Counted from the first letter of the stretch, positions 23,460-34,059 are shown. The stretch is DNA of 64,000 bases from JABDMH01 sp965223165 (GCA_965223165.1 CBDCVQ010000019.1:744001-808000), one strand, 5' to 3'. The notes: generated from the sequence alone by a model not told the origin. Numbers and translations are program-made.

Positions 23460-25814
23460 ATGATCAAACATAACCTTCAACTAGCCCTGCGCAGCTTCAA
23501 GCGCTACAAGAGCACCTTCTTTATCAACCTCATGGGCCTGTCTACCGGCTTGGCTTGTACCCTGCTGATCTTTCTTTGGGTGACCGACGAACGCCAGGTC
23601 AATAAGTTTCATGAAAAGGGGGATCGACTGTACCAGGTAATGGAGCATCAGGATTATGCCGAAGACATTATGACCACGAGCTCCACGCCGGGACTATTGG
23701 CGGAAACCTTGAAGGAGGAGATTCCGGAGGTCGAGCATGCCGCCACCACCACCTGGGTCAGCGAATTCACTCTGTCGGTCGACGATATCAATCTCAAGGC
23801 AGAGGGCTGGTACACCGGGGCGGATTACTTTGACATCTTTACTTTCCCACTACTGGAAGGCCAACCCGACCAGGTACTCTTGGACAAGTCTGCCATCGTG
23901 ATTTCCGAGGACCTGGCCCTGCGCCTTTTTCAAACGACGGAAAATGTCGTAGGCCGGGCCATCGAGTTTGAGCACGAACGCGTCTGTCAGGTCACAGGGA
24001 TCTTCCAAGAGATGCCATCCAGCTCGACGGTGGATTTTGACTTTGTCATGCCCTTTGAAGTTTACAAAGACGAAAATAGCTGGGTGTTAAGTTGGGGAAA
24101 TAACGGGCCCAGTACGTATGTGACGCTCCGGGAAGGTGCCGACGGGGCCGCCGTCAGTGACAAGATTGTGGATTTCGTCAAGCAGAGAAACGAACAGTCA
24201 AACGTGTCCCTATTCCTCGCACCATATGCAGAGCGCTATCTCTATGGACGGTATCGAAATGGGGTACAAGCCGGTGGCCGGATCGAATATGTCAAATTAT
24301 TCTCCGCGATTGCCATCTTTATCCTACTGATCGCCTGTATCAATTTCATGAACTTGTCCACGGCCAGGGCCGAGCGCCGTGCCAAAGAAGTAGGCGTCAA
24401 AAAGGTGGTCGGAGCCGGTAGGCGATCACTCATCATACAGTACCTGACGGAGTCAACCCTCGTGAGCTTTCTGTCGATGCTGCTTGCCATCGGAATGGTG
24501 GCGCTATTTCTCCCCGAGTTTAATCTAATTACCGACAAAGAAATCGCCCTGCTGCAACACTTGGATCTCCTTGGCTGGGCCGTCGTGATCGCACTGCTCA
24601 CTGGACTATTGGCCGGCAGTTATCCGGCGCTGTACCTATCTGGCTTCAGACCACAGATGATTTTGAAAGGGCAGTTAAAAGGTTCCTTGGGCGAACTATG
24701 GGTGAGACGCGGACTGGTCGTATTTCAATTTACCCTGTCCATCATCCTGGTCGTTGCGGTGCTGGTCGTCAGTCGACAGATAGATTTTGTGCAATCGAAA
24801 AACCTGGGATACGACCGGGACAATGTGGTGTATTTTGAAATCACCGGAAAACTGGAGGATAATCTGGAGGCCTTTCTCGCTCAGGTGAAGCAAATACCCG
24901 GCGTCGTAAATGCCTCCAGCATGGGACACGATCTGATCGGTCGCCAAAACAATACGAGTGGCTTGCAGTGGGAAGGCAAAAATCCCGACGATCTTATTTT
25001 GTTTGAAAATGTACGCTCGAATTATGACTTGTTAGAAACCATGAATATCGAGCTGAAAGAGGGGCGAGCTTTCAGTCGAGCATATGGATCTGACACCAAC
25101 AAAATCATCTTTAACGAAGCTGCCATTGCCGTGATGAATCTAGAAGATCCCATCGGAAAATCCATACGGCTATGGGGCAGGTATGATCGAGAGATTATTG
25201 GGGTAGTCAAAGATTTTAATTTTCAATCGCTGCACGAAAATGTAAATCCGCTCTTTTTTCAATTGACTCCGACCAATACCTGGAATGCCATGATCCGGGT
25301 AGCGGCCGGGCAGGAGAAAGCCTCGCTCGATGCGCTGGAAGAACTGTACGGCCAATTTAATCCCGGCTTCCCGTTTGATTATGATTTCATGGATGAGGAA
25401 TATGCCTTACAATATGCGGCCGAGCAGCGGGTAGCTTCGCTATCAAAGTATTTTGCTGGATTTGCCATTATTATCTCCTGCCTAGGTTTGTTTGGTTTGG
25501 CTGCCTACACGGCGCAGCGAAGGATCAAGGAAATTGGCATCCGAAAAATCCTGGGCTCGACGGTCAGCAATATTATTCTGCTATTGTCCAAGGATTTCAC
25601 CCGACTCGTGCTGGTCGCGATCGTGATTAGTCTGCCGGTCAGCTACCTGCTGGTTCGCCAGTGGCTGAGTCGTTTCGCCTACCGCATTGACTTAGAGCCC
25701 TGGTATTTTGCCGGAGCCGGACTACTAGCACTCGTGATCGCATGGATTACCGTGGCATCGCAGGCACTGCGAGCGGCACATGTCAATCCCGCTGAATGCC
25801 TCAAGAACGAATGA
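23460..25814 (+). CDS. MacB/FtsX-type ABC permease, stand-alone
   Basis: A 784-residue membrane protein with the duplicated Bacteroidota layout. A first helix lies at about residues 20-40 (FFINLMGLSTGLACTLLIFLW), then a periplasmic MacB-like domain (about 45-275), three helices with NLSTARAERRAKEVGVKKVVGA, a further helix at about 420-440, a second periplasmic domain (about 445-660), and the last three helices, including AAYTAQRRIKEIGIRKILGS. Its ATPase partner is not in the neighbourhood. The family takes part in export of peptides, antibiotics or lipids, or in mechanotransmission. The promoter region and first 15 coding bases were duplicated along with the RAYT gene upstream. Confidence 0.92.
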   Translation: MIKHNLQLALRSFKRYKSTFFINLMGLSTGLACTLLIFLWVTDERQVNKFHEKGDRLYQVMEHQDYAEDIMTTSSTPGLLAETLKEEIPEVEHAATTTWVSEFTLSVDDINLKAEGWYTGADYFDIFTFPLLEGQPDQVLLDKSAIVISEDLALRLFQTTENVVGRAIEFEHERVCQVTGIFQEMPSSSTVDFDFVMPFEVYKDENSWVLSWGNNGPSTYVTLREGADGAAVSDKIVDFVKQRNEQSNVSLFLAPYAERYLYGRYRNGVQAGGRIEYVKLFSAIAIFILLIACINFMNLSTARAERRAKEVGVKKVVGAGRRSLIIQYLTESTLVSFLSMLLAIGMVALFLPEFNLITDKEIALLQHLDLLGWAVVIALLTGLLAGSYPALYLSGFRPQMILKGQLKGSLGELWVRRGLVVFQFTLSIILVVAVLVVSRQIDFVQSKNLGYDRDNVVYFEITGKLEDNLEAFLAQVKQIPGVVNASSMGHDLIGRQNNTSGLQWEGKNPDDLILFENVRSNYDLLETMNIELKEGRAFSRAYGSDTNKIIFNEAAIAVMNLEDPIGKSIRLWGRYDREIIGVVKDFNFQSLHENVNPLFFQLTPTNTWNAMIRVAAGQEKASLDALEELYGQFNPGFPFDYDFMDEEYALQYAAEQRVASLSKYFAGFAIIISCLGLFGLAAYTAQRRIKEIGIRKILGSTVSNIILLLSKDFTRLVLVAIVISLPVSYLLVRQWLSRFAYRIDLEPWYFAGAGLLALVIAWITVASQALRAAHVNPAECLKNE

Positions 25815-26037
25815 GCATCCTCGGCCCCGTGTAACCGATACGCATGCCCTTGGGCCATGGAGCCATTTCTGCTGTCCCCCTTTCCTGGCTATAAGATAGG
25901 GGAGACCAGGCACTCACCCGGCGCAGGCCAGAGGTCCTTCCAGGTTGGGTCACCTTCGCACAAGCACCCATAGCGAGGTGGGATGTGCCACCAATCCCTT
26001 ATCTTGATCGGCACAGATCAACAAACTGAATCAGACA

Positions 26038-27480
26038 ATGAAAGAGCTTCTAACTGCGGTCCTCGCCATCGGACTGCTAGTGCCAATCACGGCCCAGAAC
26101 GACACGGCCATCGGGGAAAACAAAGCCTCCGTCATCGCTTCCATCGAAGACAAATATGCCTCACTCACGGACCTCAGTGACAAGATCTGGTCCTACGAAG
26201 AGATCGCATTTCAAGAGACCAAATCGGCAGAAGCCCTGGCATCCTTTGCCGAATCCCATGGCTTCCGTGTGAAACGAGGTGTGGCTGAGATACCCACAGC
26301 GCTGGTCGCCGAATATGGTTCTGGCGAACCCATCATTGGTATTCTTGGAGAATTTGACGCACTACCCGGCCTGTCTCAGCGCACCGTGCCCACCAAAGAT
26401 CCGCTGAACGAAGGAGCACCCGGCCACGGCTGTGGTCACAACCTATTTGGCGTAGCCAGCCTGGGCGCTGCCATCGCAGTCAAAGAGCTGATCGAGGCGG
26501 GCAAGCTCGAAGGCACCGTGCGTTTCTACGGTACGCCGGCCGAGGAGAAATTCTTCGGTAAGCTCTGGATGATTCGTGCCGGTCTATTTGACGATGCGGA
26601 TATTATTCTGGACTGGCATCCATCTGCCGAGACCAAAGCTGCCGTCCAAAGCTCCTTGGCACTAGTCGACTTCATCGTCGAGTTTTATGGTCAGGCGGCC
26701 CATGCTTCCTCCGATCCTTGGAACGGACGAAGTGCTTCCGACGCCCTAGAGCTCTACACCACCGGCATCAATTTCTACCGGGAGCATGTCAAGCCCACCG
26801 TCCGAATACACTATCACATACAAGACGGTGGCAAGGTGGTCAATGTGGTCCCCGACTACAGCAGAATCTGGACACGCGTGCGCGACACCAAGCGCGACGG
26901 CATGCAAAAAGTCTGGAAGCATGTGGAGAAGATGGCGGAAGGAGCGGCGATGATGGCAGACGTGGACTACAAGATCAGCCTGGTCTCCGGCATCCATGAG
27001 ATTCTCGTCAATCGCACCGGCGGAGCAGCCATGCAAAAGAACCTCGAGCACCTGGGAGCCATCGAGTACAGTGACGCAGAGCAGTTATTTGCCAAGAAAA
27101 TTCAAGAAGCAACGGGTAAGGAGCAAGTGGGTATGGTCTCGGAGATCAATCCGCTGGAAGAGACCCTGGAGCATCCCGGAGGGGGCTCTACCGATGTGGG
27201 CGACGTGAGCTTTGTGGTGCCGACGATAAGGCTGAGTGCAACGACCGCACCAAAGGGTACGCCTTGGCACTCCTGGGCCGTCGTTGCTTGTGGTGGCATG
27301 TCGATTGGGCACAAAGGGATGATCTTCGCAGCGAAGGCACTGTCCATGACTATGGTCGACCTATTTGAGGATGCCCAATTGCGCGCAGATGTCAAAGCTG
27401 AGTTTATGGAGCGGAAGGGAGACTACAAGTACGAGGGCATGGTGCCGGAGGGTCCTCCCCCGATCAATAGCGGAAGGTAG
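26038..27480 (+). CDS. M20 family amidohydrolase (AbgB-like), exported
   Basis: A 480-residue metallo-amidohydrolase of the M20D group. It starts with a Sec signal peptide (about residues 1-20, ending ITAQ). Metal ligands are in GEFDALPG (Asp107), GHGCGHN (129-135) and PAEEKFF, with further His in GQAAHASSDPW and the late TPWHSW. Related enzymes cleave p-aminobenzoyl-glutamate, N-acyl amino acids or indole-acetyl conjugates. Unlike AbgB, this one is probably periplasmic. It is the first of four closely spaced plus-strand genes (103, 32 and 37 bp gaps) that all encode exported hydrolases. Confidence 0.92.
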   Translation: MKELLTAVLAIGLLVPITAQNDTAIGENKASVIASIEDKYASLTDLSDKIWSYEEIAFQETKSAEALASFAESHGFRVKRGVAEIPTALVAEYGSGEPIIGILGEFDALPGLSQRTVPTKDPLNEGAPGHGCGHNLFGVASLGAAIAVKELIEAGKLEGTVRFYGTPAEEKFFGKLWMIRAGLFDDADIILDWHPSAETKAAVQSSLALVDFIVEFYGQAAHASSDPWNGRSASDALELYTTGINFYREHVKPTVRIHYHIQDGGKVVNVVPDYSRIWTRVRDTKRDGMQKVWKHVEKMAEGAAMMADVDYKISLVSGIHEILVNRTGGAAMQKNLEHLGAIEYSDAEQLFAKKIQEATGKEQVGMVSEINPLEETLEHPGGGSTDVGDVSFVVPTIRLSATTAPKGTPWHSWAVVACGGMSIGHKGMIFAAKALSMTMVDLFEDAQLRADVKAEFMERKGDYKYEGMVPEGPPPINSGR

Positions 27481-27583
27481 TATCGCAGATCCATGGCGTC
27501 CAGCCCGCGATCGGGCCCGCGGAGGATCCAGCGAGATTCTCCGCCCAATAAACGCTAACTTCCGAGAGACAAAAGAAATCAAT

Positions 27584-28333
27584 ATGGTGCGCGCTCTGGC
27601 CTTTATCCTCACCTGCTGGTGTTCCTTGCCGCTGGACGCCCAACAGCAGGTTCTTCCGACGAACCAAGGAGACCTGATCCTGACCCCCATACTGCATGCC
27701 ACGATGGTCTTGCAGTGGAATAACGTGACCATATATATGGATCCGTATGGTGGGGCCGAACGGTTTGCAGGGTTTCCGGATGCCGATTTGGTACTCATCA
27801 CACATGTGCATGGAGACCATCTAAACAAGAGCACCTTGGAAGGATTGGCATTGACCGAGACCGAGTTGATTGCCCCTCAATCCGTCATCGACGAGCTGGG
27901 GGAAAACAACTTTGGGAAGATCACGTCGCTGGCCAACGATGAAGGCGTCACCCGCAAAGGGGTACATGTGCTCGCGGTGCCGATGTACAATCTACCCGAT
28001 ACGGAGGATTCGCGACACCCTAAAGGCAAGGGTAATGGCTATGTCCTCACCATAGGCGGTCAACGAATCTATATCTCTGGCGACACCGAAGACATCCAGG
28101 AAATGCGCGAACTACAGCATATTGACTACGCCTTTGTCTGCATGAACCTGCCTTACACCATGGATGTCGATGCGGCTGCCGATGCCGTGCTGGATTTTGC
28201 TCCCACCGTGGTATATCCCTTCCACTTTCGAGGGGCCGGCGGCCAATTCAGCGATGTAGAAAAATTCAAAGCATTGGTCAATGCTGGCAATGACGCCATC
28301 GAAGTACGCCTCCTGGACTGGTACCCGGAGTAA
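27584..28333 (+). CDS. Metallo-beta-lactamase-fold hydrolase (UlaG-like), exported
   Basis: A 249-residue protein with a signal peptide (about residues 1-20, ending PLDAQ) and an MBL domain. The motif HVHGDH (His74, His76, Asp78, His79) is present, then ISGDTEDIQEM with the bridging Asp, and YPFHFRGAG with the last His. UlaG-type members open lactone rings. The start at 27584 supplies the signal; the longer upstream frame overlaps the M20 gene. The export signal is unusual for the group and fits the periplasmic theme of the neighbours. Confidence 0.9.
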   Translation: MVRALAFILTCWCSLPLDAQQQVLPTNQGDLILTPILHATMVLQWNNVTIYMDPYGGAERFAGFPDADLVLITHVHGDHLNKSTLEGLALTETELIAPQSVIDELGENNFGKITSLANDEGVTRKGVHVLAVPMYNLPDTEDSRHPKGKGNGYVLTIGGQRIYISGDTEDIQEMRELQHIDYAFVCMNLPYTMDVDAAADAVLDFAPTVVYPFHFRGAGGQFSDVEKFKALVNAGNDAIEVRLLDWYPE

Positions 28334-28365
28334 AACCACACCCTGATTTAAGTCGCTAATTACCG

Positions 28366-29505
28366 ATGAATAGAAGAGCATTCGTCAAGACATCCGGCAC
28401 CATGGCCGCCGGAGCACTGGTTGGGCCAGCAATAACAAGCCCCCTGGCCGCACCAAGCAAGAACGTACTCCCGCTGTGGAGAGGATTTAATCTGCTTGAT
28501 TTTTTCCAAGCGGACCCCGGTCGTGCCAGGCCGGCTACAGAAGAGCAATTTTTCAAATGGATGTCCGACTGGGGCTTCAACTTTGTCCGCATCCCCATGT
28601 CCTACCCTTCTTATCTAAAATTTGATCGGTCAAGACCCATCGAAATACGTCGGATCCGAAAGGTGGATCGGCGGGAAGTGGAGAAGGTGGAGCAGCTCGT
28701 ATATCTCGCTCATAAATATGGACTGCATGTCAGCTTAAACCTGCATCGAGCACCTGGGTTCTGCGTCAATGCAGGTTTTGAGGAGCCTTACAACCTGTGG
28801 CAGGATGAAGAGGCTTTGGATGATTTTTGCTGGCACTGGAAGTTCTGGGCTAGGAAATTCAAACATGAATCCGCTGACAAGATCAGTTTCGATCTACTCA
28901 ATGAGCCCTGCGTGCGAGAGGACATGAACGATCAGCACAGCAAGCGATCCGCTATTCCGGGCGAGATGTATCGCAATCTGGCGCTCCGAGCCTCAAAAGT
29001 TATCCGAAGGCAAAACACCAACCATCTGATCATCTGCGATGGCAACAATGTCGGACGAGATGTTATTCCTGAAATTGTCGACCTAGACATCGCTCAAAGC
29101 TGCCGGGGATATAATCCAGGGGTGATCTCCCATCACAAGGCGCCCTGGGTATTTAAGGATCCCGAATCGGCGCCCAAACCGGTGTGGCCGGGTCAGGTGG
29201 GTGACCGCTACCTCAGCAGGCAGCTCCTCGAAGACATGTATGCCCCCTGGATCGATCTGAAAAACCAGGGGGTGGGTGTGCACTGCGGAGAGTGTGGATG
29301 CTACAATAAGACACCGCACGACGTTTTTCTGGCCTGGTTTGCCGATGTACTGGACATATTGACCTCCCACGGCATTGGCTATGCGCTGTGGGAATTTCGC
29401 GGTAGTTTTGGCATCCTGGATTCGGGACGGACGGATATCGAGTATGAAGATTGGTACGGATACAAGCTCGATCGCGGCCTCCTCAAACTGCTTCAAAAAT
29501 ATTAA
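28366..29505 (+). CDS. Glycoside hydrolase family 5 protein, Tat-type signal
   Basis: A 379-residue (beta/alpha)8 glycosidase. The N-terminus MNRRAFVKTS with a following Ala/Gly-rich stretch looks like a Tat signal. The acid/base Glu180 lies in FDLLNEP and the candidate nucleophile Glu309 in VHCGECG; HRAPGF and the late WEFRGSFG also match GH5 enzymes. The specificity (cellulase, mannanase or glucosidase) cannot be told. It is encoded between exported hydrolases and is likely part of the same glycan-degradation unit. Confidence 0.9.
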   Translation: MNRRAFVKTSGTMAAGALVGPAITSPLAAPSKNVLPLWRGFNLLDFFQADPGRARPATEEQFFKWMSDWGFNFVRIPMSYPSYLKFDRSRPIEIRRIRKVDRREVEKVEQLVYLAHKYGLHVSLNLHRAPGFCVNAGFEEPYNLWQDEEALDDFCWHWKFWARKFKHESADKISFDLLNEPCVREDMNDQHSKRSAIPGEMYRNLALRASKVIRRQNTNHLIICDGNNVGRDVIPEIVDLDIAQSCRGYNPGVISHHKAPWVFKDPESAPKPVWPGQVGDRYLSRQLLEDMYAPWIDLKNQGVGVHCGECGCYNKTPHDVFLAWFADVLDILTSHGIGYALWEFRGSFGILDSGRTDIEYEDWYGYKLDRGLLKLLQKY

Positions 29506-29542
29506 GACACGTATCCATTTTGAAAACTAGCACTGACTTTAA

Positions 29543-30439
29543 ATGAACAAATTTTTCCTGGTCCTGCTATGCTCTTTCCTGGTACTTGCCCACATAGTGG
29601 CCCAAAATCAAAAAAGCAAAATCATCAAGAAGGGAGCTGAACTGACGCAGGTGGCATCGGACTATGATTTCACAGAAGGACCCGCGGTCAATGCGGCTGG
29701 TGAAGTTTTTTTTACCGACCAACCCAACAATCGTATCCTCCGGTGGTCCGAGCAATCGGGCATCTCGACGTTTATGGAAAATGCCGGTCGATCCAATGGT
29801 CTGTATTTCGATCACGACGGGAAATTACTGGCGTGCGCGGATGAAAAAAACGAATTGTGGCGCATTGGCATGGATCGCAAAGTGGACGTCCTGCTGACCG
29901 ACCTGGATGGCAAAAAATTCAATGGCCCCAATGACCTGTGGGTAGACCCGGCCGGTGGTATCTATTTTACAGATCCATTTTACAAGCGACCCTACTGGGA
30001 TCGAGACGAGCAAGAACTAGAGGCAAGAAATGTCTACTACCTGGCCCCAGGCGAAAGCCAAGCGGTGGTAGCGGCGGAAGGTTTTGTGCAGCCCAATGGC
30101 ATCGTCGGCAACCGGGACGGCACCATCCTCTACGTCGCAGACATCGGCGACAAAAAGACCTATCGATACGATATCGTCGGTGCAGGACAGCTGGGCAAAC
30201 GCACGCTGATGGCCGACATGGGATCGGATGGCATGACACTGGATCACAAAGGCCATCTCTACATCACTGGTCAGGGAGTCACCGTTTTCGACGCATCCGG
30301 CAAGAAAATCGAACATATCGAAGTGCCGGAGCGATGGACCGCCAACGTCTGTTTCGGTGGCAAAAAGCAACGCACCTTATTCATTACCGCCATGGGATCG
30401 GTCTACACCTTACAGATGAAAGTGAAGGGCATACGATGA
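29543..30439 (+). CDS. SMP-30/gluconolactonase-family protein, exported
   Basis: A 298-residue six-bladed beta-propeller with a Sec signal peptide (about residues 1-20, ending HIVAQ). Metal-site residues of the family are in FTEGPAVN (Glu), NGPNDLWVDPAGGIYFTDP (Asn, Asp) and VQPNGIVGNRDGTILYVAD (Asn, Asp). It would hydrolyse sugar lactones to aldonic acids outside the inner membrane. It follows the GH5 gene by 37 bp, so a linked sequence of glycan cleavage, oxidation and lactone opening is plausible; the oxidase step is not assigned. Confidence 0.92.
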   Translation: MNKFFLVLLCSFLVLAHIVAQNQKSKIIKKGAELTQVASDYDFTEGPAVNAAGEVFFTDQPNNRILRWSEQSGISTFMENAGRSNGLYFDHDGKLLACADEKNELWRIGMDRKVDVLLTDLDGKKFNGPNDLWVDPAGGIYFTDPFYKRPYWDRDEQELEARNVYYLAPGESQAVVAAEGFVQPNGIVGNRDGTILYVADIGDKKTYRYDIVGAGQLGKRTLMADMGSDGMTLDHKGHLYITGQGVTVFDASGKKIEHIEVPERWTANVCFGGKKQRTLFITAMGSVYTLQMKVKGIR

Positions 30440-30611
30440 TCTGGCGGGCCGAGTAAATGATGGCCAAAGGCCAGCCACCAGGTCGCCTCTCACCGACGAA
30501 GCGGTATCCCGAAACGCCCCTGCGAAGCAACCACCTGCCCTGCACTGGAGAAACTGCACCAACGGGCGATCGCGTACATTTGGCGGACGGGATAATTCTT
30601 ATTTTCAGACC

Positions 30612-33600
30612 ATGATTTCACGTAGGATGCTATTCCCGGCCCTGATGGGCCTTTTGTTGTCGTTCAACTGCCAGCGAGCGACATCACCGATCTATCCCTT
30701 CACGGTCATAGAAGTAAACGAGCAAAGTGCCCGCGCCTCCGCAGAGAAAATTCGGGATGAGGTAGCGGTGGAATTGGCGGAGGGGCTTGAACTATCGCTG
30801 TGGGCGTCGGATAGCTTGATCACCGACCCGATCGCCATTGGTACCCATCCGGACGGTGGCATCTATTATACCAATGGCACCCGGCTAGAGCATTCGGAAT
30901 TTGATATTCGAGGCCATCGGGACTGGATGACGGCTTCCATCTCCTTTCAGTCCGTGGAAGATCGACGGGCCTTTCTCCGGGAGACCTTCGCCCCGGAGAA
31001 AAGTGAGGAGAACAAGCAAATGATGGAAGACCTCAATGGCGATAGTAGTCACGACTGGCGCGATCTCACCGTTGAAAAGGAATCGGTATGGTACCTGGAG
31101 GATCGCTCGGGTGACGGGATCGCCGACCGGGCTCAACTGTACATCGAAGACTTTCACGAGGAGATATCTGACCTGGCCAATGGGGTGGAATATTTTGACG
31201 ATCAAGTGTTTGTCTCTGTGGGTCCGGATCTATGGCGCACCTGGGATGAGGACGGAGATGGCATAGCCGACGGAAAGGAGTCGCTAGCCCACGGCTTTGC
31301 TGTGCACATTGGCTTTGGCGCCCACGGGATGTCTGGCGTGACGGTCGGACCGCAGGGGCGTATCTGGTGGGGCATCGGAGATATTGGCGCCAATGTGACG
31401 GACAAGGATGGACGGCAATGGAAGTACCCCAATCAGGGGGTGATTGTACGATGTGATCCGGATGGAAGCAATTTCGAAGTATTTGCGGCGGGTCTGCGCA
31501 ACACCCATGAGTTCGTATTTGACCAATATGGCAACCTGATCAGCGAAGACAACGATGGCGACCACGCCGGAGAACGCGAACGTCTCGTCTATATCACCAA
31601 TGGCTCGGATGGCGGTTGGCGCATCAATTGGCAGTTTGGCAAATACACCGACCCCAACAACAACGACTATAAAGTGTGGATGGACGAACGGCTGAATGTA
31701 CCCCGATGGGAGGGACAGGCGGCCTATATCACCCCACCCATCATCAACTATGTGAACGGTCCCACCGGTATGGTCTATAATCCGGGCACCGCACTCGGCG
31801 AGCGATGGGCCAATCACTTTTTCATCGCCGAGTTTCGGGGCACACCTGCCAATTCGCCTCTCCATGCCTTTACCCTCAAACCGGATGGGGCTTCCTTTGC
31901 GCTGGACCAGACGGCAGCTATTGTAAAGGGACTCTTGCCCACCGGTGTAGACTTTGGATCGGACGGCGCGCTCTACTTTGCCGACTGGATCGACGGATGG
32001 GGGGTCAAGGAGCAGGGGCGACTGTGGAAGCTGGATGTTCCCGAAGGCATGAGGCACCCCAAACGCCAAGAGACCCAGACCTTGCTCCAGTCTGACTTCT
32101 CTGACAAGTCTCCCGCGGACTTACAGGGCTTGCTCGGTCATGCGGATATGCGCGTCCGCCAAAAGGCCCAATTTGCACTGGTGAAGCTGGGTGACGCGGA
32201 TGCACTTGCTGGCGCGGTCAGCGAAGGCACCGAGCAACTGGCCAGAATCCACGGTCTGTGGGGGCTGGCACAAATGGCCCGGGCAGATATCAAACATGCA
32301 GCGCATCTACCCGCCTCGCTGTCCGACGACGATCCGGAGATCCAGGCACAAGCCGCCAAGATGATTGGCGACGTGCGATATGAAGGGGCCGAAGAAGCAT
32401 TGATCGGCCTGCTGAGGCACCCTTCTTTGCGGGTACAATTCTTTGCAGCCGAGGCCTTGGGTCGCACCGCAGCCCAAACGGCCGCGCAGCCAATTATCGA
32501 CATGCTCTTAGCCAATGATGATCAGGACGCCTGGCTGCGTCATGCCGGCTGTCTGGCCTTGGCTCGGATCGGTCAACCGGAACCTCTGATCGCCCTAGCC
32601 GACCACGCATCCAGCGCCATCCGCATTGCCGCTGTGGTGGCATTACGTCGCATGAAGCACTCGGGTATTGCCACCTTTCTACAAGATGCAGAGGAGTACA
32701 TTGTCACGGAGGCAGCACGAGGCATCAACGACGACTTTTCCATCGACGATGCCCTTCCGGCACTAGCCTCGTTGCTGTCCGAGACATCATTTGAAGGAGA
32801 ACCCCTGATCCGAAGGGCTATTAACGCGAATCTGCGCGTGGGTAAACCCGAAAACATTGATCATCTAAAGAACTACATCCTTCGGACAAGTGCACCGGAA
32901 GCCATGCGGGCCGAGGCCCTAGCCGCCTTGAGCACCTGGCCAGACCGATCCCCACTGGACCGAGTCGATGGCAGGTACCGAGGCACAGAGACACGGGACG
33001 CCGCTCCCGTGACGGCTGCGCTCTCATCCATGCTCCCCTCACTGTTAAGCGCCTCATCACAGGGTATGGTCTTGGCCGCCATCGATGCAGCCCAACGGCT
33101 CAAGCTAGCGGAGGTATCAGACGAGATTGCCAAGTTGGCATACTCGGGAAGTGCGGCAGAGATGAAGCTGGCAGCACTGGACTACCTGCAACACATCGAA
33201 TATGGCGAGATGGCATCCGTGCTGGAATCGGCCCTGTCGAGCCGAGACGATGCCGTACGGGCTAAGGCGCTGTCCATCATACCCTCAGCCAATATGGACA
33301 ATGCCAAAGCCGTCGCTCTCTATTCCACCGTGCTGCAGCGTGGCCAGACCAAAGAGAAGCAAGCGGCCCTGACCGGCCTGGGAAATCTGGGCGGTCCCGC
33401 TGCCCACGATCTCATCGCCGAGCAACTGAAGAAGTTGTTGGCCGGCGACCTTCCACCTTCCTTACAGTTGGAAGCGGTGGAAGCCGCAGAGGCGATGGAG
33501 GATGATGATATCCAAGCCCTGGTGGCGGAGATCAAGCAAGGTTATGGCGATGACCCGATCGCGGCCTTCTTGCCTGCCTTGGAGGGAGGAGATGAGCGCG

Positions 33601-34034
33601 CGGGAGGACAGATCTTCTATCGGCACGAAGCCGCGCAATGCGTGCGCTGTCATTCCATCTGGGAGTGGGGTGGTGATGCTGGCCCCGGCCTGATGGGAGT
33701 GGGAGAGCGCCTGAGTAAAGAGAAGATCTTGGAATCCATGATCCGTCCCAGTGCCGATCTTGCCCCTGGATATGCGGTGGTATCGCTCGAACTCAATGAC
33801 GAGAAGATCGTAGCCGGGACCCTGATCGAAGAGACCGAGCAGTCGATCACGCTCAAGACCGGACAAGGCGAGGAGGTGCAGGTCAGCAAGGCGGAAGTCA
33901 AGGATCGTCAAGACATTCCCTCCAGCATGCCCTCGGTGGAGGAGATCTTGAGTGTGCGTGAAATCCGTGATTTGGTCGCCTTCTTGAGCGCGTTAAAAGA
34001 CGATTTGCAACCATCCTTTTTTCAGTCAGATTAA
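30612..34034 (+). CDS. PVC-type dehydrogenase with HEAT repeats and cytochrome c domain
   Basis: A 1,140-residue exported protein. It has a lipoprotein-like signal (LLLSFNC at about residues 14-20), an N-terminal beta-propeller of the membrane-bound dehydrogenase type (about 50-480, with DEDGDG and NDGDH calcium-loop-like segments), HEAT repeats (about 500-960), and a C-terminal cytochrome c domain with CVRCH (Cys1010, Cys1013, His1014) and MGVGERLSKEKILESMIRP. This architecture is common in Planctomycetes and Bacteroidota that degrade complex glycans and is believed to pass electrons from sugar oxidation. Substrate unknown. Two sulfatase genes follow. Confidence 0.93.
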   Translation: MISRRMLFPALMGLLLSFNCQRATSPIYPFTVIEVNEQSARASAEKIRDEVAVELAEGLELSLWASDSLITDPIAIGTHPDGGIYYTNGTRLEHSEFDIRGHRDWMTASISFQSVEDRRAFLRETFAPEKSEENKQMMEDLNGDSSHDWRDLTVEKESVWYLEDRSGDGIADRAQLYIEDFHEEISDLANGVEYFDDQVFVSVGPDLWRTWDEDGDGIADGKESLAHGFAVHIGFGAHGMSGVTVGPQGRIWWGIGDIGANVTDKDGRQWKYPNQGVIVRCDPDGSNFEVFAAGLRNTHEFVFDQYGNLISEDNDGDHAGERERLVYITNGSDGGWRINWQFGKYTDPNNNDYKVWMDERLNVPRWEGQAAYITPPIINYVNGPTGMVYNPGTALGERWANHFFIAEFRGTPANSPLHAFTLKPDGASFALDQTAAIVKGLLPTGVDFGSDGALYFADWIDGWGVKEQGRLWKLDVPEGMRHPKRQETQTLLQSDFSDKSPADLQGLLGHADMRVRQKAQFALVKLGDADALAGAVSEGTEQLARIHGLWGLAQMARADIKHAAHLPASLSDDDPEIQAQAAKMIGDVRYEGAEEALIGLLRHPSLRVQFFAAEALGRTAAQTAAQPIIDMLLANDDQDAWLRHAGCLALARIGQPEPLIALADHASSAIRIAAVVALRRMKHSGIATFLQDAEEYIVTEAARGINDDFSIDDALPALASLLSETSFEGEPLIRRAINANLRVGKPENIDHLKNYILRTSAPEAMRAEALAALSTWPDRSPLDRVDGRYRGTETRDAAPVTAALSSMLPSLLSASSQGMVLAAIDAAQRLKLAEVSDEIAKLAYSGSAAEMKLAALDYLQHIEYGEMASVLESALSSRDDAVRAKALSIIPSANMDNAKAVALYSTVLQRGQTKEKQAALTGLGNLGGPAAHDLIAEQLKKLLAGDLPPSLQLEAVEAAEAMEDDDIQALVAEIKQGYGDDPIAAFLPALEGGDERAGGQIFYRHEAAQCVRCHSIWEWGGDAGPGLMGVGERLSKEKILESMIRPSADLAPGYAVVSLELNDEKIVAGTLIEETEQSITLKTGQGEEVQVSKAEVKDRQDIPSSMPSVEEILSVREIRDLVAFLSALKDDLQPSFFQSD

Positions 34035-34059
34035 CCTCGGATCGAAAAACTCCAAGAAA

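Noticed and set aside
25815..26037. Possible small gene or RNA in the 222 bp gap
   Set aside because: No ORF, clear hairpin or promoter pattern was convincing.
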